From CAVDRM01 sp963626285 (GTDB lineage Bacteria; Bacillota; Clostridia; Christensenellales; Aristaeellaceae), in the NCBI GenBank assembly GCA_963626285.1, contig CAVFWQ010000062.1, positions 1 through 13,401 of the forward strand: a stretch of DNA of 13,401 bases, in the 5' to 3' direction. Both the position numbers and the translations under genes were made by a program. The notes beneath the pieces are model-generated. The model made no database searches and had not been told where the DNA came from. It worked only from the letters and a program-made list of their open reading frames with translations. The first letter of the stretch is position 1. Each line of letters begins with the position of its first letter. Shown here in pieces: positions 6,670 to 13,401 of this stretch.

Positions 6670-7905
6670 ATGGCCGTCAGCGAAAAAACAGCCCTGCGGC
6701 ACACGCTCTGGAAGCGGCAGATTCTGGAGATTATCCGCCGGTCTCCCAATCCGAGCAAGGCCTCTGTCAAGCGTGAAACGGGGCTGAGCATGGAAAGCGC
6801 CCTGTCGCTGGTGGAGGAGCTTCTGAACGAGGGGCTCATCAGCGCGGGCGGGAAAGAAACGCGGGAAAGCGCGGGGCGGCGGGCAACGGTGCTGCGCATC
6901 AATCCGGACGGCTGCTATTTTATCGGCATCCGCTTCAGCGCAGGCGGCATTTCCGGCGTGTGCATGGATTTTGAGCATCGGGTGGTGCTGTCCGAAAGGC
7001 ATGAGCTGAACGGCATCCCGACGGCGAAAGAGGTCATCGGCCGAATCGAAGCGTGCATTCAAAGCCTGATTGAAAAGATGGGCGAAAGAAGCAGCCGGCT
7101 TCGGGGCATCGGCATCGGGGCGCCGGGCATCATTGATTTGGAAAAGGGCATCGTGACCCGCTATGTGCATATCCCCGATTGGGAAAACGTCCCCCTGCGC
7201 GACATCATGCAGGCGCGGTTTCATGTGCCGGTCTATGTGGAGCACGGCGTTAAAAGCGCCGCCCGATGCTTCCTGAAGGGGCAGGACGCCTCCTGCCTGT
7301 TCGTGCAGATGGGGCGCGGCATCAGCATGTGCATGGCGGTGAACGGGCAGATTTGGAACGGTGCGAGCTATCTGTCCGGCGAGGTCGGCCATATGCACAT
7401 CGAGGGCAATGACCTGCCCTGCGACTGCGGACGGCGCGGGTGCTTGGAAACGGTCGTCGCCGGCGGTGCGCTGAAACATGCCGCGCAAACCAGCCTGTGC
7501 GAGCCTGAATTCGCCTTTTTGCGCGCATCGGCGGATGCGGATAAGCCCGTCAGCCTCTCCGCCATCTGCAAGGCGGCGGACGCGGGCTGCGCGGGCTGCA
7601 TCCGGCTCATGGAGCGGGCAGGACGGGCGGTCGCCTATATGCTCTCGGCGGCCATCATGGTGGTCAACCCTGCCACGGTGCTGCTGAAGGGGCGGCTGTG
7701 TGAAAGCAGGACTTTTATTCATGCTTTACTGGAACAGATGGCGCTTTTATGCCTGCCGGAAATTTTATCCGCCTCGACATTCACCTATCTCCCCGCCGAT
7801 GAGGAGACGGACGCAAAGGGCGCAGCGGAGCTGCCGTTTGACCGTCAATTCGGCGTGGAGGAAATCGGGGACGCGGCGCAGCAGGCGCTGAAAGCGTCGC
7901 TGTAA
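6670..7905 (+). CDS. ROK family transcriptional regulator (NagC/Mlc/XylR type)
   Basis: A 411-aa ROK protein: N-terminal winged helix-turn-helix (~15-78; PSKASVKRETGLSMESALSLVEEL is the HTH, 29-52) followed by a sugar-kinase-like domain. The ROK core shows in GIGIGAPGIID (146-156) and GEVGHMHI (237-244), with the zinc cluster CDCGRRGCLE (Cys251, Cys253, Cys258; His241 as fourth ligand). The ATP-site DxGGT loop is not recognisable (IGIRFSAGG) and the ENDxNA motif carrying the catalytic Asp reads EHGVKSA (191-197), so it is a regulator without kinase activity. Changes there may also alter the inducer bound. GAGGGAGG (6655-6662) is 7 bases before ATG. It has its own promoter and lies downstream of the nagB-nagA-nagB genes, so it is the likely regulator of the operator at 3652-3675, with an amino sugar or its phosphate as inducer (inference). 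Confidence 0.9.
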   Translation: MAVSEKTALRHTLWKRQILEIIRRSPNPSKASVKRETGLSMESALSLVEELLNEGLISAGGKETRESAGRRATVLRINPDGCYFIGIRFSAGGISGVCMDFEHRVVLSERHELNGIPTAKEVIGRIEACIQSLIEKMGERSSRLRGIGIGAPGIIDLEKGIVTRYVHIPDWENVPLRDIMQARFHVPVYVEHGVKSAARCFLKGQDASCLFVQMGRGISMCMAVNGQIWNGASYLSGEVGHMHIEGNDLPCDCGRRGCLETVVAGGALKHAAQTSLCEPEFAFLRASADADKPVSLSAICKAADAGCAGCIRLMERAGRAVAYMLSAAIMVVNPATVLLKGRLCESRTFIHALLEQMALLCLPEILSASTFTYLPADEETDAKGAAELPFDRQFGVEEIGDAAQQALKASL

Positions 7906-7922
7906 TGAAAGGATGGACCCGT

Positions 7923-8474
7923 ATGGACGAAAAATTTCTGATACTTCTGGCCAATATTTTATCCGGCATCGGAATGCTGCTGAATTTAATCAGCGTCGCC
8001 ATGAAGACGAAAAGGAAAATGGTAGTCGTGCAGACCTTCCAGAACCTGTGCGTCACGGCAGGTCAGCTCTGCGTGCACGGCTATGCCGGCGCGATTCAGG
8101 ACGGCGTGGCGGCCGTGCGCAACGTGTTTGTTCTGAAGGGGTGGGACAAAAAGCCCGTGAAGGTCTTCTTTGTCGTCATCGCCTTTACATTGGGCATGGC
8201 CTTTAATAATTCGGGGCTCATCGGGTATTTGGTGGTCATCGGCGCCACCGTTTATGCCGCCGCTGTCGTTGCGGAGCAGGCGAACGAAAAAACGCTCAAA
8301 TGCATCATGCTGTTTTCCTGCGTCATCTGGGGACTGTACGATTATTCCCTTCAAAATTACGTCAAGGCGCTCGGCAACCTCGCCTCCCTCATCATGGCTG
8401 TTGTTTACCTCCTTCGCCACCGCGACGGCAAGCTCTGGGGCAAGGAAGAGACGGAAGAAAAAGCAAACGCTTAA
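7923..8474 (+). CDS. YgjV-like multi-pass inner membrane protein
   Basis: An integral membrane protein of 183 aa with about five or six hydrophobic helices (roughly 5-26, 34-56, 79-95, 98-116, 125-142, 148-165) and a charged cytoplasmic tail (KEETEEKANA). The pattern YAGAIQDGVAAVRNVFV (54-70) followed by a Lys-rich loop, and WGLYDY (136-141) near the end, resemble the YgjV family, whose biochemical role is unknown to me. No transporter signature or signal peptide is seen. An ATG at 7905 overlaps the ROK stop (TAATG), but ATG 7923 has AAAGGA (7908-7913) 9 bases before it and is preferred. Position right after the ROK gene implies co-transcription and a possible part in amino-sugar uptake or sensing; this rests on location only. 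A terminator follows at 8491-8522. Confidence 0.75.
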   Translation: MDEKFLILLANILSGIGMLLNLISVAMKTKRKMVVVQTFQNLCVTAGQLCVHGYAGAIQDGVAAVRNVFVLKGWDKKPVKVFFVVIAFTLGMAFNNSGLIGYLVVIGATVYAAAVVAEQANEKTLKCIMLFSCVIWGLYDYSLQNYVKALGNLASLIMAVVYLLRHRDGKLWGKEETEEKANA

Positions 8475-8490
8475 AATCGCATAAAAATGA

Positions 8491-8522
8491 CCGGCCTTGC
8501 CGATTGGCAGGGTCGGTTTTTT
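8491..8522. terminator. bidirectional terminator between convergent operons
   Basis: An 11-bp stem with two G-T pairs (CCGGCCTTGCC 8491-8501, GGCAGGGTCGG 8506-8516), a GATT loop and TTTTTT (8517-8522) on the plus strand. An A run at 8484-8488 gives a T run on the minus strand shortly after the hairpin. It lies 17 bases past the YgjV stop and 9 bases past the minus-strand Sua5 stop, so it can serve both. Confidence 0.85.
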
Positions 8523-8530
8523 GCGTTCTG

Positions 8531-9553
8531 TCACTCTTCGATAATATCAAACGCTGCGGCGCGTGCCATGCGGTTCATCACCGCAAGCCCGACATCCGTG
8601 CTGTCCACGCCCTCGGCAAAAAGACGGTCGATATGCAGCGCATCCGCCTGCCGGAGCAAGGCGAAAATATTGTGGGCGATTTCCGCATCGTTCGCGCCCA
8701 TGTCCATCACGCGGCGGTCGCCGTAATCGGCCATATGCTGGGTCATGGCCAAAATACAGGCGTTTTCGCTGGCGTCATACGCCTTTTTCACGGCCTCAAT
8801 GACGCGGTGCTCATCCCCGCGCAGAATGGTCATTTTTCCCCTCGGCGCGTAGTGCTTGTGGCGCATACCGGGCGACGGCGCGGCCTCTCCCTCCTTCAGC
8901 GGGCGCATGACGCTGTCCGCCACGGACACGCTGCCGCACACCTTGGCAATCATCGCGGGCGTGACCGCGCCGGGGCGAAGGACAACGGGCGTTTCGTGCG
9001 TCAAATCCAGCACCGTGGATTCCACGCCCACATCACACGCTCCGCCGTCCAAAATAAGCGGAATCCTGCCCTTCATGTCCTCCATGACGTGCTGCGCCGT
9101 GGTCGGGCTGGGACGGGTGGATCGGTTGGCGCTGGGCGCGGCAATGGGCAGCCCGCAGATTTTCAGCACCTCGTGCGCCACGGGATGGCTGGGCATCCGC
9201 ACGCCGACGGACGCAAGCCCCGCCGTCACCACATCGGGGACAGCGCTTTTTCTCGGCAGCAGCAGGGTCAGCGGCCCCGGCCAGTATGCCGCCATCAGCT
9301 TTTTCGCGTTCCCGCTGACCTCGCACAATTCGTCCAATTGCTCCGCACAGGCCACATGGACGATCAGCGGATTGTCCGCCGGACGGTTTTTGGCATCGAA
9401 AATGCGCCGCACGGCCGCTTCATTCAGGGCATTCGCGCCCAGGCCGTACACGGTCTCTGTCGGGAACGCCACCAGTTCCCCCTGTCTGAACAAATCCGCC
9501 GCCATCCGAAGCGACTGCTCATCAGCGGGCAGACATAACGTCTCGTATTCCAT
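8531..9553 (-). CDS. threonylcarbamoyl-AMP synthase (Sua5/YwlC, two-domain)
   Basis: Makes L-threonylcarbamoyl-AMP from threonine, bicarbonate and ATP, the first step of t6A formation at position 37 of ANN-decoding tRNAs. The 340 aa have the two-domain Sua5 design: a YrdC-type domain (~8-205) with PTETVYGLG (31-39), KNRP (55-58), WPGPLTLLLP (91-100), SVGVRMP (115-121) and APSANRS (139-145); then the linker SPGMRHKHYAP (227-237) and a C-terminal Sua5 domain. The linker motif and length distinguish it from single-domain TsaC. The frame runs 24 codons further upstream into prfA, but ATG at 9553 directly precedes the conserved region and lies 8 bases after the prfA stop, with AAGAG just before it. 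Last gene of the rpmE-side minus-strand operon. Confidence 0.93.
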   Translation of the reverse strand: MEYETLCLPADEQSLRMAADLFRQGELVAFPTETVYGLGANALNEAAVRRIFDAKNRPADNPLIVHVACAEQLDELCEVSGNAKKLMAAYWPGPLTLLLPRKSAVPDVVTAGLASVGVRMPSHPVAHEVLKICGLPIAAPSANRSTRPSPTTAQHVMEDMKGRIPLILDGGACDVGVESTVLDLTHETPVVLRPGAVTPAMIAKVCGSVSVADSVMRPLKEGEAAPSPGMRHKHYAPRGKMTILRGDEHRVIEAVKKAYDASENACILAMTQHMADYGDRRVMDMGANDAEIAHNIFALLRQADALHIDRLFAEGVDSTDVGLAVMNRMARAAAFDIIEE

Positions 9554-9560
9554 AAGCTCT

Positions 9561-10622
9561 TTACACCTTAATGCTTGCCAATTTTTCCGTCTGCTCCCGC
9601 ATGGCCAGCGCATCAATGATTTCATCCAAGTCGCCGTCCATGATGTCGTCCAAACGGTACAGCGTCAGCCCCACGCGGTGGTCCGTCACGCGCCCTTCGC
9701 GGAAATTGTAGGTGCGGATGCGCTCATTGCGCTCTCCGCTGCCCACCTGACTGCGCCGCTTCATGGCGTATTCCGCATCCTGCTGCGTCCTGTACAGGTC
9801 ATACAGCCGCGCCTTCAGCACCTTCATGGCCTTTTCCTTGTTCTTCAGCTGGCTCTTTTCGTCCTGACAGGTCACGACCAAGCCGGTCGACAGATGCGTC
9901 ATGCGCACGGCAGAGTCTGTTCTGTTGATGTACTGCCCGCCGTGCCCCGATGCGCGGTAGGTGTCGATGCGGATATCCTCCGGCTTCACCGTGACCTCCA
10001 CGTCCTCCGCCTCCGGCAGAACGGCCACGGTCGCCGTGCTGGTGTGGATGCGCCCCGCCGTCTCCGTCACCGGCACGCGCTGGATGCGATGCACACCGCT
10101 TTCGTACTTCATCCGCGCAAACACACCAGCCCCCGTCAGCGAAAACACGGCCTCCTTGATGCCGCCCAGCTCGGTCTCGGTCATATCGATGGGTTCTGCC
10201 TTCAGCCCGTGCCGCTCGGCATAGCGCGTATACATCCTGAGCAGCAGCCCCGCAAACAGCGCTGCCTCTTCTCCTCCCGCGCCGGGGCGAATCTCCAAAA
10301 TGGCGCTGCGTTCATCATTCTTGTCTTTGGGCAAAAGGTGCAGCCGCAGTTCCTTTTCCGCCTGCTCCTTTTCGGGCAGCAGCGTCTTCAGCTCCTCGGC
10401 GGCCATGTCCTTAAAATCCGGCTCATTTTCCATCTCCCGCGCCTGTTCGATGCGCGACAGCAGCACCTGATAATCCCGCCATGTGTTCACTGCCGGTTCC
10501 AGCTGCTTCTGCTCCCGCAGAATGCTTTGGTAGCGCGGGACGTCCAAAATAACCTCATTCTGCGCGGCCGCCTCGGTCAGTTCCTCATAGCGCGCACAGA
10601 GCGCCTCAAATTTATCTTCCAT
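9561..10622 (-). CDS. prfA: peptide chain release factor 1
   Basis: Recognises UAA and UAG on the ribosome and triggers release of the finished protein. The 353 aa (E. coli RF1 360) contain IRPGAGGEEAALFA (111-124), the stop-codon reading PxT motif as PVT (184-186, in RVPVTETAGRIHTS) and the catalytic GGQ (228-230), then RTYNFREGRVTDHRV (303-317). GGQ is preceded by His227 (SGHGGQYIN), where many RF1s have Ala (SGAGGQHVN). Two ATGs stand in a row (10625, 10622); AAGGA lies 6 bases before the second, which also starts with the conserved MEDKFEAL, so 10622 is used. It overlaps the end of prmC by 11 bases, so translation is coupled. PrmC, encoded just upstream, methylates the Gln of GGQ (Gln230 here). 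Confidence 0.96.
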   Translation of the reverse strand: MEDKFEALCARYEELTEAAAQNEVILDVPRYQSILREQKQLEPAVNTWRDYQVLLSRIEQAREMENEPDFKDMAAEELKTLLPEKEQAEKELRLHLLPKDKNDERSAILEIRPGAGGEEAALFAGLLLRMYTRYAERHGLKAEPIDMTETELGGIKEAVFSLTGAGVFARMKYESGVHRIQRVPVTETAGRIHTSTATVAVLPEAEDVEVTVKPEDIRIDTYRASGHGGQYINRTDSAVRMTHLSTGLVVTCQDEKSQLKNKEKAMKVLKARLYDLYRTQQDAEYAMKRRSQVGSGERNERIRTYNFREGRVTDHRVGLTLYRLDDIMDGDLDEIIDALAMREQTEKLASIKV

Positions 10623-11466
10623 CATGCGTCCTTTTATTCTCCCGAAGCGTTCCCAGCACCACACGCGGCAGGCCGGATAAATCGTTCACCGTGCGGATAC
10701 CCTTAAAATGCGTCTCCATCATGCGGGCAATGGCCTCGCTCTCGCCATCGCCCGCTTCCAGGAGCAGCGCCCCGCCCGCTTCCAAATGCGCGGGCGCTCC
10801 ATTGATGATTTTCCGATAAAAGTTTAATCCGTCTTTTCCACCATCCAGCGCCAAGACAGGCTCACGCCGTACCTCCTCCTGCAGATAAGGCAGGTCGCCG
10901 GACGGAATGTAGGGCGGATTGGAAACGATGACGGAAAAACGCTCTCCCCGCACGGCATCCCATAAATCGCCCTGCACAAAGCGCACGTCCGCGCCGTTCA
11001 GCGCCGCGTTTTTTCGGGCGATGTCCAATGCTTCCCTGCTGATGTCCGCCGCCGTCATGCGGCAGAGAGGGCTCAGCTTCTTAACTGCCACCGCCAGTGC
11101 GCCGGAGCCCGTGCATAAGTCCAGCACACAAGCGCCGTCCGCAGCGAACAAAAGCGCCTGCTCGCAAAGCGTTTCCGTATCCGCACGGGGAATCAATACG
11201 GCGGGCGTGACGAGAAGATCAAAGCCCATGAACGGCTGCGTTCCCAGAATATACTGGAGCGGCTCGCGTGCCCTCCGCCGTTCCGTGAGGGCAAAAAACG
11301 CCTCTTCCCGCGCCTTTGTCAGCACGGTGTCACCCGACAGACACACAAGCAGCCGAGGCGCATCAAGCACCTCGGCCAGCAGATATTCGGCATCCAAGCG
11401 GGCATCCGGCACGGCAGCCTCACGAAGCAGGGTTTCCGCCGTGCGAAGCGCCTCCCGAACGGTCAT
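10612..11466 (-). CDS. prmC: release factor glutamine methyltransferase (PrmC/HemK)
   Basis: Transfers a methyl group from S-adenosylmethionine to the GGQ glutamine of RF1 and RF2, raising termination efficiency. The 284 aa (E. coli 277) have an N-terminal helical domain (1-~75) that grips the release factor and a Rossmann methyltransferase domain: LIPRADTE (91-98), SAM loop LDLCTGSGALA (115-125), acidic Asp141 after the second strand (AADIS), and the N-methyltransferase active site SNPPYIPS (182-189). The frame continues 61 codons upstream, but ATG 11466 overlaps the preceding stop as ATGA, has GGAG close before it, and gives the family length. Coupled to the DUF1385 gene before it and to prfA after it. 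Confidence 0.95.
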   Translation of the reverse strand: MTVREALRTAETLLREAAVPDARLDAEYLLAEVLDAPRLLVCLSGDTVLTKAREEAFFALTERRRAREPLQYILGTQPFMGFDLLVTPAVLIPRADTETLCEQALLFAADGACVLDLCTGSGALAVAVKKLSPLCRMTAADISREALDIARKNAALNGADVRFVQGDLWDAVRGERFSVIVSNPPYIPSGDLPYLQEEVRREPVLALDGGKDGLNFYRKIINGAPAHLEAGGALLLEAGDGESEAIARMMETHFKGIRTVNDLSGLPRVVLGTLRENKRTHDGR

Positions 11467-12494
11467 TGTGCCGTCTCCGCTTCCGTCTGCTTTTTGATGA
11501 TGACCCAGCCCTCCGGCGTTTTCTCGCCCTCCGGCAGGCCGTGTAGCGCGGCGTTCATGGATGCGATGGCGACCTCGCACATCTCGTCCGTGGGCTGTTT
11601 TGTGGTCAGCTTCTGCATCATGAGCCCAGGCCAGCGCAGCGCCCGGCACACGGGCGAATCATTGTGCGCCAGACCCTTGAGCGCCTCATAGCTGACGCCC
11701 GTGATAACAGGCAGCATCAGAAGACTGCGCAGCACCTTGGCCATATAATTTCCCGCGATGTTGAAGCCCGTCAGCCCCAAGATGATGTAATCGACCACAG
11801 AGGCCAGCAGGATGGACAAAACAAATGTCAGCAGCAGGAAACTCGTGCCGCAGCGCGGATGGAGCGTGGAAAACTGCTGCGCGTTCTTCGGAGTCAGCGG
11901 CAGGTTATGCTCATGGCAGTACACGGTCTTATGCTCCGAGCCGTGATACTGGAACGTCCTTCGCATATCGGGGATACGCCCGCACAGGGCAATGTAGGCA
12001 ATCAGGATGGCGATGCGGATAACGCCCGCCAGGAGGTTCACGGCCAGCGGCGACCAGCCCGCCTCCGTCAGCCACCGCGTCGGGATGTTGGGCAGCAGAA
12101 CGAACAGGCCGACGGACATCACGACGGCCAGCACGACGGCCATGCCCATCACGATTTTGTCCACGCCCTTGCCCAGCTTTTCGGCCAGCCATTTTTCAAA
12201 CTTGGACGGTTCTTCCTCGGCTGCGCCCGCCATGTTCGCTGATGCCTCCAAGGTGTTCATGCCCATCACGAGCATATTGACAAAATTCACCGCGCCGCGG
12301 ATAAAGGGCTTGCCCATCCACGGATGCTTTTTTGAAATCGGCTCGTATTCATCGCGCTTGACGACGATATCGCCGTTTTCGCGGCGGACGGCGATGGCGA
12401 TGGCCTCCGGCCCTTTCATCATCACGCCCTCTAAGACGGCCTGCCCACCGATATCGACAGGCTTTTTCTGTGCTTGATTGTTTGTGTTGCTCAA
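11463..12494 (-). CDS. DUF1385 (YqhQ-like) membrane protein, TTG start
   Basis: A conserved membrane protein of unknown function regularly found beside prmC/prfA in Clostridia. Of 343 aa, it has the family landmarks GGQAVLEGVMMKGP (16-29), an amphipathic stretch RGAVNFVNMLVMG, hydrophobic segments at ~113-134, ~151-171, ~217-241 and ~254-270, and the conserved YHGSEHKTVYCHE (183-195), HPRCGTSFL (212-220) and SYE (268-270). The His/Cys/Glu motifs suggest a metal site near the membrane (inference). The start chosen is TTG at 12494: AAGGAG (12501-12506) precedes it by 6 bases, and no ATG fits until further inside; an upstream extension to 12617 would run into low-complexity leader sequence without a ribosome site. 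It ends in ATGA with prmC. Confidence 0.88.
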   Translation of the reverse strand: MSNTNNQAQKKPVDIGGQAVLEGVMMKGPEAIAIAVRRENGDIVVKRDEYEPISKKHPWMGKPFIRGAVNFVNMLVMGMNTLEASANMAGAAEEEPSKFEKWLAEKLGKGVDKIVMGMAVVLAVVMSVGLFVLLPNIPTRWLTEAGWSPLAVNLLAGVIRIAILIAYIALCGRIPDMRRTFQYHGSEHKTVYCHEHNLPLTPKNAQQFSTLHPRCGTSFLLLTFVLSILLASVVDYIILGLTGFNIAGNYMAKVLRSLLMLPVITGVSYEALKGLAHNDSPVCRALRWPGLMMQKLTTKQPTDEMCEVAIASMNAALHGLPEGEKTPEGWVIIKKQTEAETAQ

Positions 12495-12596
12495 AATTGT
12501 CTCCTTTTTATCCAATAAAAGCCGATGGATTTGTCGTTCATTTGGCGTACGGTTTTTTGAAAAGGGAAAAAGAATATTCCCCTTTACGGCCGGGAC

Positions 12597-12614
12597 CGGG
12601 CGCTCTTGCGCCCG
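12597..12614. repeat. GC hairpin in the leader before the DUF1385 gene
   Basis: A perfect 7-bp inverted repeat (CGGGCGC 12597-12603, TCTT loop, GCGCCCG 12608-12614). On the minus strand the octamer CGGGCGCA occurs twice, 12 bases apart, around it. There is no T run next to it. It lies in the 190-base gap between rpmE and the DUF1385 gene, in which I saw no convincing promoter. Confidence 0.55.
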
Positions 12615-12634
12615 CATCTGCGCCCGAACCCGCT

Positions 12635-12677
12635 AAAAAACAAAAAGAAGCGCAGCAACATAAGCCGGCTTCTTTTT
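12635..12677 (-). terminator. Rho-independent terminator after rpmE
   Basis: On the minus strand AAAAAGAAGC pairs with GCTTCTTTTT (plus-strand 12668-12677 and 12642-12651), with a 16-base inner region, followed by GTTTTTT (12641-12635). It begins about 9 bases after the rpmE stop, so downstream genes need read-through or another promoter. Confidence 0.75.
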
Positions 12678-12685
12678 ATGCGTAC

Positions 12686-12883
12686 TTACAGGCCGAAACG
12701 CTTCTTGAAGCGGTCGACGCGGCCGCCGCTGTCCACCAGCTTCTGCTTGCCGGTGAAGAAGGGGTGACACTTTGAGCAGATTTCAACGCGCAGCTCCGGC
12801 TTGGTAGAACCGGTTTCGAACGTTTCACCACACACGCAGCGAACGATGCACTTACCATACTTGGGATGGATCTTTTCCTTCAT
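12686..12883 (-). CDS. rpmE: 50S ribosomal protein L31, zinc-binding type
   Basis: A small ribosomal protein at the subunit interface. The 65 aa match the family over the full length (MKEKIHPKYG start, CSKCHPFFTGKQ at 36-47, GGRVDRFKKRFG at the end). Cys16, Cys18, Cys36 and Cys39 make the zinc site of the C+ form, which can be exchanged for a zinc-free paralogue under zinc shortage in some bacteria; an extra Cys12 is present. AGAGGTGA on the minus strand just upstream supports the ATG at 12883. It has its own promoter (12953-12981) and terminator. Confidence 0.97.
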   Translation of the reverse strand: MKEKIHPKYGKCIVRCVCGETFETGSTKPELRVEICSKCHPFFTGKQKLVDSGGRVDRFKKRFGL

Positions 12884-12952
12884 GCCATTTCACCTCTTTT
12901 GTTGGTAACGGTCGCGGATTCATAAACTGGCGCTCTATGAGCCGCATGGAGA

Positions 12953-12981
12953 ATTATACCATGAACAAAACGGAAATGCAA
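12953..12981 (-). promoter_or_regulatory. extended -10 promoter of rpmE
   Basis: On the minus strand: -35 TTGCAT (12981-12976), 17 bases, and TATAAT (12958-12953), preceded by TGG giving an extended -10 (TGnTATAAT). Transcription would start near 12946, leaving about 60 bases of leader before the rpmE ATG. The leader contains a short GCTC/GAGC hairpin. Confidence 0.82.
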
Positions 12982-13022
12982 GCATAAAATTCGGAGAGTC
13001 TCGGAAAATGCGGTGAGAGCGT

Positions 13023-13175
13023 TCAAGTGAATGCACGGACAGCTTTGCCGTGTTTTTCGCCCAGTTCGGCGATGACCGTGTCCAGTCGCCGCCCGGAAGC
13101 TGCTGCCGTAAGCGTCGCCGGAAAAGCGGTATGGCCGCACCCGGCGGGGCTGCCGTCGGCAAACAGAATGCGCAT
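13023..13175 (-). CDS. possible 50-residue hypothetical protein
   Basis: ATG at 13175, TGA at 13023-13025. The product starts MRILFADGSPAGCGH and has a charged helix-like end (RRLDTVIAELGEKHGKAVRAF). It begins 13 bases after the stop of the partial gene at 13189, with AAAAGAG 8 bases before its ATG, which is a weak ribosome site. I do not recognise it. Codon third positions are mixed rather than strongly GC-rich, so it may be a real small gene, the remains of a longer one, or chance. Confidence 0.35.
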   Translation of the reverse strand: MRILFADGSPAGCGHTAFPATLTAAASGRRLDTVIAELGEKHGKAVRAFT

Positions 13176-13188
13176 GCCGCTTGCTCTT

Positions 13189-13401
13189 TTACACGTTTTT
13201 GCCAATCCGATACGCCTGCTCCATGACAGGGGTATTTTTTACCTCGCCCGGCTCGTATACGCCGCTGCCGATGATGACGCCCTTTTCCTGCGCGCCGTTT
13301 ACACATGCGGCATAGCCGCGCAGACAGGCGAGCGCCGTGTCGGCGGAGGCAGCGTCCTCATCCGCCATGGTGACGATGTAATAGAATTCCTTGTTCTTCA
13401 C
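13189..13401 (-). CDS. unknown protein, 5' end possibly outside the window
   Basis: The last 70 codons of a minus-strand frame that stays open to the window edge; the first visible codon is GTG, which could be a start or an internal Val. It contains YYIVTMADED, GYAACVNGA, GVIIGSGVYEPGEV and PVMEQAYRIGK, regular alpha/beta-like composition, no signal peptide or membrane segment. I cannot assign a family. A possible small ORF follows 13 bases later and rpmE, on its own promoter, after that. Confidence 0.6.
   Translation of the reverse strand: MKNKEFYYIVTMADEDAASADTALACLRGYAACVNGAQEKGVIIGSGVYEPGEVKNTPVMEQAYRIGKNV

Noticed and set aside
6427..7722. A 431-codon minus-strand frame antisense to the ROK gene.
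   Set aside because: Same shadow composition, no ribosome site or motif; the ROK gene is unmistakable.
8856..10706. A 616-codon open frame on the plus strand opposite Sua5 and prfA.
   Set aside because: Composition is that of an antisense shadow, and Sua5 and RF1 on the other strand match their families from end to end.
1..13401. Mobile elements, CRISPR arrays, tRNA or rRNA genes.
   Set aside because: No transposase or integrase motif, no regularly spaced repeats, and no cloverleaf or rRNA-like stretch was found on either strand.

Overview
The window reads as chromosomal DNA from a GC-rich low-GC-lineage relative (Firmicutes, class Clostridia, probably an Oscillospiraceae/Ruminococcaceae-like gut anaerobe). 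The basis is the block rpmE - DUF1385 (yqhQ) - prmC - prfA - Sua5/ywlC, an order familiar from Clostridia, together with strong AGGAGG-type ribosome binding sites, sigma-A promoters with 17-base spacers, a YdjI-like SPFH/zinc-ribbon protein and a ROK regulator. The genus cannot be named from sequence reading alone. I saw no mobile element, CRISPR array, tRNA or rRNA.

Layout. Positions 1-8474 are read on the plus strand and 8531-13401 on the minus strand. The two halves converge on a terminator at 8491-8522 that looks usable from both sides. Left part (1-3600): a short-chain dehydrogenase with its own promoter; a second promoter driving an unusual receiver-like protein without a DNA-binding domain and, 42 bases on, an SPFH protein ending in two zinc ribbons; a terminator; a GNAT acetyltransferase; another terminator.

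Middle part (3616-8474): an amino-sugar cluster. A near-consensus promoter overlaps a perfect 24-base palindromic operator and is followed by nagB-like 1, nagA and nagB-like 2, tightly packed. A ROK regulator follows with its own promoter inside the end of nagB-like 2 and a strong hairpin at the start of its transcript, then a YgjV-like membrane protein. The expected chemistry is GlcNAc-6-P to GlcN-6-P (NagA) to fructose-6-P (NagB). However, both NagB-like proteins differ from E. coli NagB at the catalytic Asp141 position and in phosphate-binding elements, so their substrate or activity is open. This is the most interesting part of the window.

Right part (minus strand): a partial unknown gene and a possible 50-residue ORF at the edge, then rpmE (zinc-type L31) from an extended -10 promoter and with its own terminator, then a translation-related operon: DUF1385 membrane protein (TTG start), PrmC, release factor 1 (the PrmC substrate) and the threonylcarbamoyl-AMP synthase used for tRNA t6A. 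The start/stop overlaps indicate translational coupling.
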